A stretch of 13,386 nucleotides of DNA from Lachnospiraceae bacterium UBA7481 (lineage in GTDB: Bacteria; Bacillota; Clostridia; Lachnospirales; Lachnospiraceae): positions 1 to 13,386 of the forward strand of contig DLOP01000136.1 in NCBI GenBank assembly GCA_002478505.1. Reading direction: 5' to 3'. Shown here piece after piece: positions 1 through 7,414 of this stretch (position 1 is the first letter of the stretch; every line of letters starts with the position of its first letter). The notes beneath the pieces are model-generated. The model was given only the letters and a program-made list of their open reading frames with translations, did no database searches and was not told where the DNA came from. The position numbers were made by a program, and so were the translations under genes.

Positions 1-8
1 AAATTGCC

Positions 9-44
9 GATTGAAAAATAAGCTATCGAGCTTATTTTTCAATC
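9..44 (-). terminator. Perfect inverted-repeat terminator after the sensor kinase gene
   Basis: Two perfectly complementary 16-base arms (9-24 and 29-44) enclose a 4-base loop. Each arm carries a run of five A or five T, so the inner stem is followed by a T-run on either strand and the structure could stop transcription both ways. It begins 33 bp after the stop codon of the minus-strand kinase gene. The stem is AT-rich, so its efficiency is uncertain. Confidence 0.75.
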
Positions 45-77
45 TACCTCCATTTTACTGTACGTAATATAGGGAAG

Positions 78-3000
78 CTAACTAAGAAATTTCTTAAGCA
101 CGGACATGAAAACATTCATATCAAGAGGTTTGGCAATATGGGCGTTCATTCCATTCATCAGTGCCGCCTCCTTATCCTCTTCCAACGCATTGGCGGTCAT
201 GGCAATAATAGGTAAATTTTTCACATCATTTCTTGGAAGTCTGCGGATGGTTCTGGTAGCTTCATAACCATCCATGGTTGGCATCTGTACATCCATCAAA
301 ATCGCATCATAATAATTTTCTTCCGCTTTCTCCATGATTGCTACAGCATCTGTCCCATCCGGCGCTGTATCCACAAGCAAACCTGCCTCTTCCAAGATTG
401 CCTCCGCGATCTCACGGTTTAATTCGTTATCCTCCACCAAAAGGATGCGCTTCCCTTCAAAATTGGCCAGAGTCCATTCCGGAACTTCCTCCTGTTTTTC
501 CACCAGATTATTAGCGGCAAGCAGAGCCGTTTTCAAATCGGACATAAACAGCGGTTTGGCACAGAACGCGGTAATCCCCGCAGTCTTTGCTTCCTCCTCA
601 ATATCTGTCCAATCATATGCAGTCAAAATGATAATGGCCGCCTCATTGCCGATGACATCCCGAATCCTTTTGGCGGTTTCCAATCCGCTAAGACCCGGCA
701 TCTGCCAGTCAATAATAAACGTATGGTAGGCATCCCCCTCCTCAAGGGCGCTCTTTGCGCGGTAAATCGCTTCTTTACCGGAAGTCGTCCACTCGGAACG
801 CAAGCCAATTTGCTTTAACATCTTGCTGACACCGTCGCAGACGTTGAAATCATCATCCACGACCAGCGCCCGCAATCCTTCCAGTTCCTTGATCTGTGCC
901 GCATTTTTTTCCGTATCCTGCAGTTTTAATTCCAGTTCTACCGTAAATGTGCTGCCCTGACCCGGCTCGCTCTCTACGCTGATGGTGCCGTTCATCATCT
1001 CTACAATATTTTTGGTAATGGCCATGCCCAACCCTGTTCCCTGAATACCGCTCTGTGTCACTGTAGCCTCCCGTTCAAAAGGCTCAAAAATATGTTCCAC
1101 AAACTCCGGGGACATTCCTATACCATTGTCCTTAATAATAAATGTATAATCGCCGTATCCGTGCCGGTACGTGGTCTTTTGCATGATCCGGAAGGAAACC
1201 GTACCTCCGGCAGGCGTATACTTCACCGCATTACTTAAAAGGTTGATAAATACCTGATTTAACTTCAACGGATCCGCAATGACGTCCTCATTGGTAACAT
1301 CAAAGGTATCGACAAATAATTCCAGTTGTTTTGCCTTGATCTGAGGCTGGACAATATTGACCAGATTATGCATCTGTTCTGAAATATTGCACTCCTGCTC
1401 TTTGATCTGTACTTTTCCGCTCTCGATCCTGCTCATATCAAGAATATCATTGATCAGGCTGAGAAGATGGTTGCTGGACGAAAGAACCTTTTGCAGGCAG
1501 TCCAAAACCTGCTCTTTATTGTCAATATGGCTGACGGCAATGGTCGAAAATCCTATGATGGCATTCATAGGGGTACGGATATCATGGGACATATTGGACA
1601 AAAATGTGGTCTTAGCCTTATTGGCATGCTGCGCCTGCATCAGCGCATCCTGAAGAGCCAGCGTCTGCTCCCTCTGTTTCTTGACCTGTTCCGTGATATC
1701 TCTCGATATCACCATAACCATAATGTCGCCTGTTGTTTCATCCTTAGTCATGATAAAGGACTGGCGCACACACATCTGATTCTGTTCGAAATCCTCTTCC
1801 CAATACTCGGCTACCACTTCTCTGACTCCCTGATCAAAGCAATTGGTCAGATTCTCTGTATTTAAAGTGTCGGAATACTCTTTTATGGATTCCTCCAAAA
1901 CAAACTGTTTCCATTTATCAAAATATTCTGAGATCTTACACGGCGCTGTCAATCCCACCCGTTCAAGGAGTGATATCTTCTGTCCGTTGATCGTCCTGAT
2001 AATATCCTGCTCAATAAGATCCTTAGACAAGTTAAACTCAAAGCTGCATAGGGAGTTGGACATGAGCGCTATCTGGTACTGTCTTTCCTTACGGTTTGAA
2101 AGCGCTCTTTCCGCCTGAATACGCAGTTCTTTTTCCTTCAGCTCCGTTACATTCTGGCGTATGAACAAAACCTTGGAAGCCATGTGATCTTTTCTTTCCA
2201 GACAGATAATATTCACATGTTCCCACTCAAAGTGTCCATCCTTTATCACACAGCTTTCGAACCGCAGGTCGTTTTGTTTTGACATCGCTGTGACAATGGA
2301 ATCTTTATCTATAAAATCAATAAGCTCCTGACGACCGCTTTCTTTCACATAACTAGCCAGATAATCCACAAGATCCTGATAATTTCCGCTTTCTTCGATT
2401 TCCGTACCTTCAGGTTTTGTTCCCGCCAGATATTGATAGGTGTCCTTCTCAAAATCAACCATGGCAAATCGTGTAAACAGCGTGTTAACGCCGCTTATGA
2501 TATATCCCATCTCCCGATTTTCTTTCTCCAACACTTTCCGATTGCGTCCGGCGCGAACAAGAATAAAAATAATATAGGACGCAAATAGTATGATCAGCAT
2601 GACCTCCAGCTGGATTCCCACCAGATTTTCTGCAGCAATCATGCTCTGTGTAACATTTTGGGGAAATGTCTGTACGAGAACATAAGAATTTTTCGGCAGG
2701 TATGTAATACAGATATTATCTGTCTTGCTGGAAGAATCACATACAAAAGCTCCCTCTCCGCCATTTTCAAAGATCTGATAGGCCTGATTTGCAACATTCT
2801 GATCAATCATATCCATTTCTATCAATATATCAAGAACATATCCCTCATATACCCTGCTGTCAGAGCTGGCAATCACACTACCATCCGGCGTACACAGGAA
2901 TACCTGTGCCTCCTCCCCGAAATATGTGGTACCCAGCATACTTCTCAAGTATTCCTCGGCAAGAAAAGCGCCCCGCAGCACTCCGATAATCTGCCCCTCA

Positions 3001-3464
3001 AAGCGGACAGGTGCATAAAAGCATACCATTGTCTCGTCAAAAAAATAAGAATCAAAAACAATCTCAATGCCGCTGTTTCCACGGATACCATTATTGTAAG
3101 ATTCCCGCTCCGCCGCGTCAGTCGCCCGTCCATCAGAAGCAAAGTCCACACCGTTAAGATCCGTGAACAAAATAGCATCAAACGTGGAGTTTTCTTCCAT
3201 CTGTTCAAGCATCTGTGTTGTAATTACAGGCTCAGACAGACCTTCTCCCAAGAAATATGCATAGGCTTTGATCTGGCTCAAAGCATTATTCAGTTCCTCA
3301 TCAATCTGCTCAGACTTCAGCTGTGCAGAATCCGCCGCATAATCTCTGTTCTGCTCCTCTGTCCGTCTGCTGTTCTGTTCCGTAAACCAGAAAAACAAAA
3401 GGATCATGGCTGTTAAAAGAAAAAACGCATAAATGATTTCTTGTAATGACTTTTGTTTTTTCAT
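78..3464 (-). CDS. Membrane-bound hybrid sensor histidine kinase with two receiver domains
   Basis: An 1128-residue sensor kinase that should autophosphorylate on His and pass the phosphate to its own receivers. Residues 11-27 are a transmembrane helix. Residues 28-280 are an extracytoplasmic Cache-like sensor, and 283-303 a second transmembrane helix. Two PAS-like regions follow (about 320-440 and 460-595). The HisKA H-box is at 621-633 (SHDIRTPMN) with phospho-acceptor His627. The HATPase has an N-box at 741-748 (NLLSNAVK), G1 DNGIGM at 779-784 and G2 GTGLGM at 809-814. Receiver 1 (865-985) has acidic residues D870-D872, phospho-Asp919 and Lys970. Receiver 2 (1006-1128) has phospho-Asp1058 and Lys1112. 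No HPt domain follows, so a separate phosphotransfer partner is expected if the relay continues. The ATG has an AGGAG site 9 nt upstream. It is flanked by terminators, so it is probably monocistronic. The ligand is unknown. Confidence 0.93.
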   Translation of the reverse strand: MKKQKSLQEIIYAFFLLTAMILLFFWFTEQNSRRTEEQNRDYAADSAQLKSEQIDEELNNALSQIKAYAYFLGEGLSEPVITTQMLEQMEENSTFDAILFTDLNGVDFASDGRATDAAERESYNNGIRGNSGIEIVFDSYFFDETMVCFYAPVRFEGQIIGVLRGAFLAEEYLRSMLGTTYFGEEAQVFLCTPDGSVIASSDSRVYEGYVLDILIEMDMIDQNVANQAYQIFENGGEGAFVCDSSSKTDNICITYLPKNSYVLVQTFPQNVTQSMIAAENLVGIQLEVMLIILFASYIIFILVRAGRNRKVLEKENREMGYIISGVNTLFTRFAMVDFEKDTYQYLAGTKPEGTEIEESGNYQDLVDYLASYVKESGRQELIDFIDKDSIVTAMSKQNDLRFESCVIKDGHFEWEHVNIICLERKDHMASKVLFIRQNVTELKEKELRIQAERALSNRKERQYQIALMSNSLCSFEFNLSKDLIEQDIIRTINGQKISLLERVGLTAPCKISEYFDKWKQFVLEESIKEYSDTLNTENLTNCFDQGVREVVAEYWEEDFEQNQMCVRQSFIMTKDETTGDIMVMVISRDITEQVKKQREQTLALQDALMQAQHANKAKTTFLSNMSHDIRTPMNAIIGFSTIAVSHIDNKEQVLDCLQKVLSSSNHLLSLINDILDMSRIESGKVQIKEQECNISEQMHNLVNIVQPQIKAKQLELFVDTFDVTNEDVIADPLKLNQVFINLLSNAVKYTPAGGTVSFRIMQKTTYRHGYGDYTFIIKDNGIGMSPEFVEHIFEPFEREATVTQSGIQGTGLGMAITKNIVEMMNGTISVESEPGQGSTFTVELELKLQDTEKNAAQIKELEGLRALVVDDDFNVCDGVSKMLKQIGLRSEWTTSGKEAIYRAKSALEEGDAYHTFIIDWQMPGLSGLETAKRIRDVIGNEAAIIILTAYDWTDIEEEAKTAGITAFCAKPLFMSDLKTALLAANNLVEKQEEVPEWTLANFEGKRILLVEDNELNREIAEAILEEAGLLVDTAPDGTDAVAIMEKAEENYYDAILMDVQMPTMDGYEATRTIRRLPRNDVKNLPIIAMTANALEEDKEAALMNGMNAHIAKPLDMNVFMSVLKKFLS

Positions 3465-3512
3465 ATTTGGATGCTCCTACATCTGCTGATTTGTTGTTGA
3501 AATTATTATTTC

Positions 3513-3541
3513 ATTATATAACATCAATTTGCCGGATGGAA
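3513..3541 (-). promoter_or_regulatory. Candidate promoter of the sensor kinase gene
   Basis: On the minus strand a perfect -10 hexamer TATAAT (3513-3518) lies about 50 bp before the kinase ATG. A 17-bp spacer places a poor -35 match (TTCCAT, 3536-3541). It lies between the terminator of the preceding genes and the kinase start, where a promoter is needed. The weak -35 suggests low or activator-dependent expression. Confidence 0.4.
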
Positions 3542-3580
3542 TATGTTTTCTGAAAATCTTACTTGGTGGAAGTGCAATTT

Positions 3581-3635
3581 AAAAAAGCATATTTCGGCTA
3601 ATTTATATTTTGTTTTAATATTAGCCGAAACATGC
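3581..3635 (-). terminator. Strong intrinsic terminator closing the accessory block
   Basis: Arms 3587-3602 and 3620-3635 form a 16-bp stem with a single G-T wobble, around a 17-nt AT-rich loop. On the minus strand the stem is followed directly by six T. It has no T-run on the plus side, so it is directional. It sits about 80 bp after the RhuM-Doc stop codon and separates that gene from the kinase gene. Confidence 0.88.
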
Positions 3636-3716
3636 GTTATAAATAAATCTTACTTTTTTATATCCTTCTAAGCTTTTTCCTCGCTTTGTTACATGAAAAA
3701 CATCCCCTTTTTTATT

Positions 3717-4637
3717 TTATTTTAAATAATCCAATATAAGACTTATCATCATTTCCATTTCTTCCGGCTTGGATTCTGCAATCATAATCGTAAGAGCCAC
3801 AAGAGTATAATTATCTATCAATTTCATTCCATCTGTAAAAAGCCTTTTGTTTTGATAAAGAAAATAAAGAAATATCGTCACTGCAATTCTTTTATTTCCA
3901 TCAAAAAAACTATGATCTTTTGTAACAAAGTATAGTAAATGCGCAGCTTTTTCCTCCAATGTAGGATAAATCTCCTGTCCTTCAAATGACTGATAAACAT
4001 TTCCAATGCTGCCTTTAAATGATTCATTCATTTCCTTTCCAAAAAGCTCAGATTCATACGCATATCGCATCGTTGCAATGATCTTCCAACATTCTTCATA
4101 AGAGAGTTGATAGAGATCCGTATTTTCTGTCAGTTGCGTCCTATTTTGGTGATCATAAAAATTCAGTAATTCCAACGCTTCACTGTATTTCTCTATAACC
4201 GCCAGCAACTGCCGAGCGTCTAAGTCATTCTGCGTGCGTCTTATCAACCGCACCACTTCATTTAACTGATCAACACGGTGATTATCTAAACCGCATCCTT
4301 GTAGTATGTACTTCCTCAACACCGAATTGGCCCATTTGCGAAATTCTAAGCCGCGTTTAGATTTCAATCGATACCCGACAGACATAATTACATCTAAAGA
4401 ATAATAAGCGACCGGTTTGTCAGAATTTGCTTTTTGCAAATAAAGTAAATTGCTTTCTTTCTCTACCTCTTCTTCATTAAATATATTGTTTATATGACGT
4501 GAAATTACGGATATATCCCGTCCAAACAGCTTCACCAATTGTTCCATTGTCAGCCAAACTGTTTCTTGCTCAATATGTACTGACAATTTTATAACTTTAT
4601 CAGCAGTTTCAAATAATACAATTTCACCATTATCCAT
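3717..4637 (-). CDS. RhuM-family protein fused to a Doc-type Fic domain
   Basis: A 306-residue protein, probably cytoplasmic. The N-terminal half (about 1-120) has the RhuM pattern, including WLTMEQL at 28-34 and a YYSLDVIMSVGYR-type segment around 78-104. The C-terminal half carries a Fic core at 242-252, HSFFDGNKRIA. This is closer to the Doc form (HxFxDxNKRxA) than to the classical Fic form ending GxGR. Fic proteins usually AMPylate targets, whereas phage P1 Doc phosphorylates elongation factor Tu; the substrate here is unknown. No separate Phd-like antitoxin is adjacent, and I see no clear inhibitory [S/T]xxxE[G/N] helix. The ATG has a GAGGG site 10 nt upstream. A 6-codon open frame and a small hairpin lie in the leader. 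The gene is AT-rich relative to the flagellar genes, suggesting transfer. RhuM-Fic/Doc proteins are known as accessory genes, sometimes near restriction systems; none is seen here. Confidence 0.88.
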   Translation of the reverse strand: MDNGEIVLFETADKVIKLSVHIEQETVWLTMEQLVKLFGRDISVISRHINNIFNEEEVEKESNLLYLQKANSDKPVAYYSLDVIMSVGYRLKSKRGLEFRKWANSVLRKYILQGCGLDNHRVDQLNEVVRLIRRTQNDLDARQLLAVIEKYSEALELLNFYDHQNRTQLTENTDLYQLSYEECWKIIATMRYAYESELFGKEMNESFKGSIGNVYQSFEGQEIYPTLEEKAAHLLYFVTKDHSFFDGNKRIAVTIFLYFLYQNKRLFTDGMKLIDNYTLVALTIMIAESKPEEMEMMISLILDYLK

Positions 4638-4643
4638 TAGAAA

Positions 4644-4697
4644 CTATCCCTCTTTAAAAGCCATTACTCTCCGAAACTTATGCGGAGGAATATTATA
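4644..4697 (-). promoter_or_regulatory. Leader of the RhuM-Doc gene: possible -10, hairpin and 6-codon frame
   Basis: Minus strand, in order: a TATAAT (4692-4697) with no convincing -35; a small hairpin (arms 4669-4673 and 4683-4687, CTCCG/CGGAG); then a 6-codon frame MAFKEG (4644-4664) preceded by GGAG. The end of this mini-frame overlaps the Shine-Dalgarno of the RhuM-Doc gene, and one hairpin arm contains its own GGAG. This could couple translation of the two, but such short frames also arise by chance. Confidence 0.25.
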
Positions 4698-4760
4698 AAT
4701 TATTATTTTTTGAAATTGTTTATTCGCAACTATAAAACTTTTTTCTAAAAAATTTATTAA

Positions 4761-5207
4761 TTATAAAGATGGCAGTAAAATAAATTTATTGCATACTTCC
4801 CGTAAAATTTGTGAAGTATCATCTTTCCCTATCACTACTACTCGCTTTCCATTCTCGCGACAATTTTCAATGACATCTTTAAATCCCTTATCAGATGTAA
4901 CCAAACATACTACATCAATACTTTTATTTTTCAAAATATCTTTTTTTATATCCTCTTTAATTTTGTTGTCCACCTTATCCTTCTCCGGAGGACCAAATAA
5001 GCGGATATCCTTTAGCTCAATCTTATCCCCTTTGCTTTGTTTCGCACGTTCAGCCCATCCTTTGGTTCGTTCATCCTTCTGACGTCCATATACCTTAGCA
5101 CAATCACAAACTCCCTGCTGCCCTACTTTTTTCTTTATTTCTTCATATCTTCTATGACTGATGTTTTCTCCATCTATGTATACTGCCATATTTTTCTTTC
5201 TGTACAT
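4761..5207 (-). CDS. NYN (LabA-like, PIN-fold) domain protein, putative RNase
   Basis: A 148-residue single-domain protein. It opens with a beta strand ending in AVYIDGENIS (8-17), giving the first acidic residue Asp12. Further acidic residues occur at D80, D86 and D90, and the LVTSDKGF motif (102-109) supplies Asp106. A late strand VVVIG (123-127) completes the pattern. NYN domains share the PIN nuclease fold and the family includes metal-dependent RNases; catalysis here is inferred from the retained acidic residues. The ATG is well supported by a GGAGGGG site 6 nt upstream. It follows the XRE regulator by 78 bp on the same strand with no terminator between, and precedes the RhuM-Doc gene by 123 bp, so co-expression is plausible. 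It lacks extra RNA-binding domains, so its target is unknown. Confidence 0.82.
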   Translation of the reverse strand: MYRKKNMAVYIDGENISHRRYEEIKKKVGQQGVCDCAKVYGRQKDERTKGWAERAKQSKGDKIELKDIRLFGPPEKDKVDNKIKEDIKKDILKNKSIDVVCLVTSDKGFKDVIENCRENGKRVVVIGKDDTSQILREVCNKFILLPSL

Positions 5208-5285
5208 TAAAATCCCCTCCTTATCATTGACTTCTTTTTAATTTTCTTTCTTTTTATATAATTTCTCTGCAGCGGACACCATATA

Positions 5286-6263
5286 TTATTTTGTATTTTT
5301 GTACCATTCCAACCACTTCTTTCCCAAGTCATTTATTCCCAGATACCACTGATTCTCCTTTCTCTTTTTCTGAATCGGATAATATTTTGTTACTTTTTCA
5401 ATCCCATTCAAAATACATACATCAAAATCTTGGTTAGTTTTGCTATAATAACCCTCATCCCACAATTCTTTCTTAAAATCACACATCTCTAATACTTCCG
5501 GAGGAACATCTCTCCTCGTTTTACGACTACCTTCTTTTTCATCCGCCAAGTGAATAGGCCCTTTTTTCAATATAGGAAGTATGATTTTTGCCTTTTTCAT
5601 GGATATATTAAAGTGTAAACTATCAAATCCCTCCCACTGATCGGGATAGTCCCAAGAAAGGTCTTCCATAAAGCTGCCTGGTTTACATCCGTCATCAATA
5701 AACTCACAAATCTGATCCCTCGACATTTTTTTAACATTAAATTCCGCCTCCGGATTCTGCCTCAAAATTTTTAGCAAAAAATCCGTTTTCACATACCGTA
5801 TCACATTATAAAGTCCTTCTACCTGATCCAAAAAACGGATACTTCCAACTTTTTCAATATAGCGATACGGTACCCGTTTCAAATCTTCAGAAAGTGTGTT
5901 CAACTCCATTTCTTTCTTATTGAGATAATCAGCGCCATAAATATGTAAAATTCCTAAAAGTTCCTGCTGTGCAAGATTCAAATGAAGCGTATTGATCACA
6001 CGGTTAATATCTTCATCAAACAAAAAATCCGGCCATCTGTCCACGCTCTTCTTATCCTCTTCAATCAATCTCTCCTTAATCAGTCTTTCTACAGAAACAT
6101 TAAAAATTTCCGCCAATTTAAGATATTTTTTTATCTCTATGTTAGTTCTACCGCTCTCCCAATTCTGAACTGCTGTGATTGATACCTCCATCTTTTCTGC
6201 CAGTTGCTCCTGTGTTAAACCAGCTTCAATTCTACACTGTTTAATAAAAGTATTTTTTCCCAT
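5286..6263 (-). CDS. XRE-family helix-turn-helix regulator with an uncharacterised C-terminal domain
   Basis: A 325-residue protein from the chosen ATG. Residues 4-60 are a clear Cro/C1-type helix-turn-helix: LTQEQLAEKM, then ITAVQNWESGRTN with the recognition helix, then LAEIFNVSVERL. The rest (about 70-325) is mostly helical and I do not recognise it; it could bind a ligand or partner. A GTG at 6290 extends the frame by 9 codons, but it lies only 2 bp from the TATAAT at 6293-6298, so it would precede the transcription start. The ATG at 6263 is therefore preferred, although its AAAAGGAG site is 14 nt away, which is long. A palindrome in the promoter suggests autoregulation. It is the first gene of the AT-rich block and probably controls the NYN and RhuM-Doc genes. 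Confidence 0.85.
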   Translation of the reverse strand: MGKNTFIKQCRIEAGLTQEQLAEKMEVSITAVQNWESGRTNIEIKKYLKLAEIFNVSVERLIKERLIEEDKKSVDRWPDFLFDEDINRVINTLHLNLAQQELLGILHIYGADYLNKKEMELNTLSEDLKRVPYRYIEKVGSIRFLDQVEGLYNVIRYVKTDFLLKILRQNPEAEFNVKKMSRDQICEFIDDGCKPGSFMEDLSWDYPDQWEGFDSLHFNISMKKAKIILPILKKGPIHLADEKEGSRKTRRDVPPEVLEMCDFKKELWDEGYYSKTNQDFDVCILNGIEKVTKYYPIQKKRKENQWYLGINDLGKKWLEWYKNTK

Positions 6264-6292
6264 TATATCTTTTCTATCTCCTTTTAACACTA

Positions 6293-6321
6293 ATTATAAC
6301 TCTACTTTACATAAAGTTTTA
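6293..6321 (-). promoter_or_regulatory. XRE promoter with a 14-bp operator-like palindrome
   Basis: On the minus strand a perfect -10 (TATAAT, 6293-6298) follows a poor -35 (TAAAAC, 6316-6321) with 17-bp spacing. The palindrome ACTTTA-CA-TAAAGT (plus strand 6304-6317) has perfect 6-bp arms and fills the spacer. Dimeric XRE regulators often bind such sites between -35 and -10 to repress themselves; that this one does so is inference. Confidence 0.45.
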
Positions 6322-6453
6322 CTTAGTCTATCATATTGACATTATAAAAACAACATCTGACTCATTGAATTTTATTTTGCAAATAAGTCTGACAAAACAA
6401 AAAATAATATAATTTCAAATTGGAAAATTAATAATGAAAAATCTGACCTTCAA
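6322..6453. other. AT-rich intergenic stretch with no recognised feature
   Basis: This part of the roughly 400-bp gap between the XRE gene and fliS is strongly AT-rich. I see no credible start codon with a ribosome site, no RNA gene and no clear terminator in it. The rest of the gap holds the fliS remnant and a hairpin, described separately. Confidence 0.6.
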
Positions 6454-6580
6454 TTGAATTTGCTTTAAGTCATTCCCGCATAAACTATCTCTGTATTTTT
6501 CATAATGGATGGGAAAGCTTTCTTTTTTTATTTTGTAATTGATAAAAATAAATGACTTTTCTACTCATATAAGATAACAA
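6454..6580 (-). pseudogene. Decayed, internally deleted second copy of fliS
   Basis: Two pieces of this non-coding stretch match the intact fliS beside it, in the same order and orientation. At 6565-6580, 15 of 16 bases match the fliS segment encoding LVVILYD (residues 21-27). At 6466-6527, about 49 of 62 bases match the 3' segment; its frame reads AFPSIMKNTEIVYAGMT and then a stop, against ASPSVMENTEVVYAGMTY (residues 117-134) in FliS. The middle (about residues 30-108) is missing. Stops occur after the first piece, in the middle, and where Tyr134 should be. It cannot make a protein. It is best explained as an old tandem duplicate that has decayed and drifted to high AT. Confidence 0.8.
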
Positions 6581-6623
6581 GCGACAGAAATGAACCCAAG
6601 AAATGAGCCAATTTTTGCCGCTT
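6579..6623 (-). repeat. Hairpin with a tandem 12-13-bp repeat in its loop
   Basis: Arms AAGCGACA (6579-6586) and TGCCGCTT (6616-6623) pair over 8 bp with one G-T wobble. The loop consists largely of two near-identical units, 6587-6599 and 6600-6611, built on GAAATGA-CCAA. The structure lies about 70 bp after the fliS stop codon and could act as a weak terminator or 3' end, but no good T-run follows it. Confidence 0.35.
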
Positions 6624-6691
6624 ATTTATTGAAAAGTATTTTTTAAAAAATTACTAAAAACTACAAAGCACAAAATATCAAAAAATTGTTC

Positions 6692-7156
6692 CTACGCCAA
6701 AAATCCCCTTTTAGAAGCGTCTCCCGCATTATTTTCATTAAGGTCTGATTTACCATAAGTCATACCTGCATAAACAACTTCCGTATTTTCCATAACGGAT
6801 GGGGAAGCGTCCTCTTTGCTTACGGTATTATATGCATCCCTTAAAGGACTAATATGACCGGACACCTCTTTTAACGGTTCTTTGTCCAAGCGGACATCTG
6901 CCTGTATCAACAGGCGCTCCACATATCGGTAGATCTGGTAAAGATTTTTTGCAATCTCATATTTCATATCTAAGGATTCGATCAATTCATTCAGCACAGC
7001 TCTTGCATGACTGATCGCATTGTGGAATTCCTCTCCTTCCGCCTGCTCCGCATCCTCAAGATATGCCTGAAACATATCATATAGGATAACAACCAGTTCC
7101 GTTTTATTAGCCTGTGAGATCCGAAGGGTAAACTCCTGTTTTTTTTCGCTTGTCAT
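6692..7156 (-). CDS. fliS: Flagellin-specific export chaperone FliS
   Basis: A 154-residue cytoplasmic chaperone that binds the flagellin C-terminus, prevents early polymerisation and assists delivery to the flagellar export apparatus. The sequence shows the FliS pattern: a first helix with TELVVILYDMFQAYLEDA (19-36), a middle helix with HARAVLNELIESLD (50-63), then EIAKNLYQIYRYVERLLIQA (67-86). The tail VYAGMTYGKSDLN (128-140) is typical of Lachnospiraceae FliS. At 154 residues it is longer than the usual 120-140 because of this tail. The ATG has an AAAGG site 9 nt upstream. It follows the DUF6440-type gene by 78 bp and flagellin by about 350 bp, the usual neighbourhood. A decayed copy lies immediately downstream. 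Confidence 0.9.
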   Translation of the reverse strand: MTSEKKQEFTLRISQANKTELVVILYDMFQAYLEDAEQAEGEEFHNAISHARAVLNELIESLDMKYEIAKNLYQIYRYVERLLIQADVRLDKEPLKEVSGHISPLRDAYNTVSKEDASPSVMENTEVVYAGMTYGKSDLNENNAGDASKRGFLA

Positions 7157-7234
7157 ATTGTGAATCCTTTCTATAGTTAATATCTTCTTTTTATTCTGTT
7201 TTTTTACTTCGTCTTATACAATCTCTTTTATTTA

Positions 7235-7414
7235 TTACTCCCTTATCGGAGAAATGATTGGTTTTCCGTCTCTATCCAACAATGGTGTCATTCCTCCTGC
7301 ATATCCGCTTGCATGAAACACATAATTCACGCCAGTCTCTTTATCCACCCAAATTTCCATGACACTCATTCCTCTTTGTGAATAAATTTTTTCAAACCTT
7401 TCATTTTTCCCCAT
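7235..7414 (-). CDS. Small DUF6440-type protein
   Basis: A 59-residue frame that starts MGKNERFEKIYSQRG and ends KPIISPIRE. I recognise the DUF6440 pattern: RFEKIY near the start, then WVDKETGVNYVF (22-33), then GYAGGMTPLLDRDGKPI (37-53). The function of this family is not known to me. No signal peptide or membrane segment is visible, so it is probably cytoplasmic. The ATG has a GAGG site 8 nt upstream. It lies 87 bp after the flagellin gene and 78 bp before fliS on the same strand, with no strong terminator between, so it may be co-transcribed with them. DUF6440 genes are also found away from flagellar loci, so a flagellar role cannot be assumed. It is easily missed because it falls under 60 residues. 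Confidence 0.8.
   Translation of the reverse strand: MGKNERFEKIYSQRGMSVMEIWVDKETGVNYVFHASGYAGGMTPLLDRDGKPIISPIRE

Noticed and set aside
2658..3416. 252-codon open frame on the plus strand
   Set aside because: It lies entirely opposite the sensor part of the kinase gene, has no convincing ribosome site, and its translation shows no recognisable domain. It is a shadow frame.
6264..6290. GTG start extending the XRE regulator by 9 codons
   Set aside because: The GTG lies only 2 bp from the TATAAT -10 and would precede the transcription start. The helix-turn-helix begins just after the downstream ATG.
6540..6662. 18-residue plus-strand frame starting MNPRNEP near 6590
   Set aside because: It has no ribosome site and falls on the tandem repeat and hairpin loop after fliS. 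Its apparent pattern comes from the repeat.
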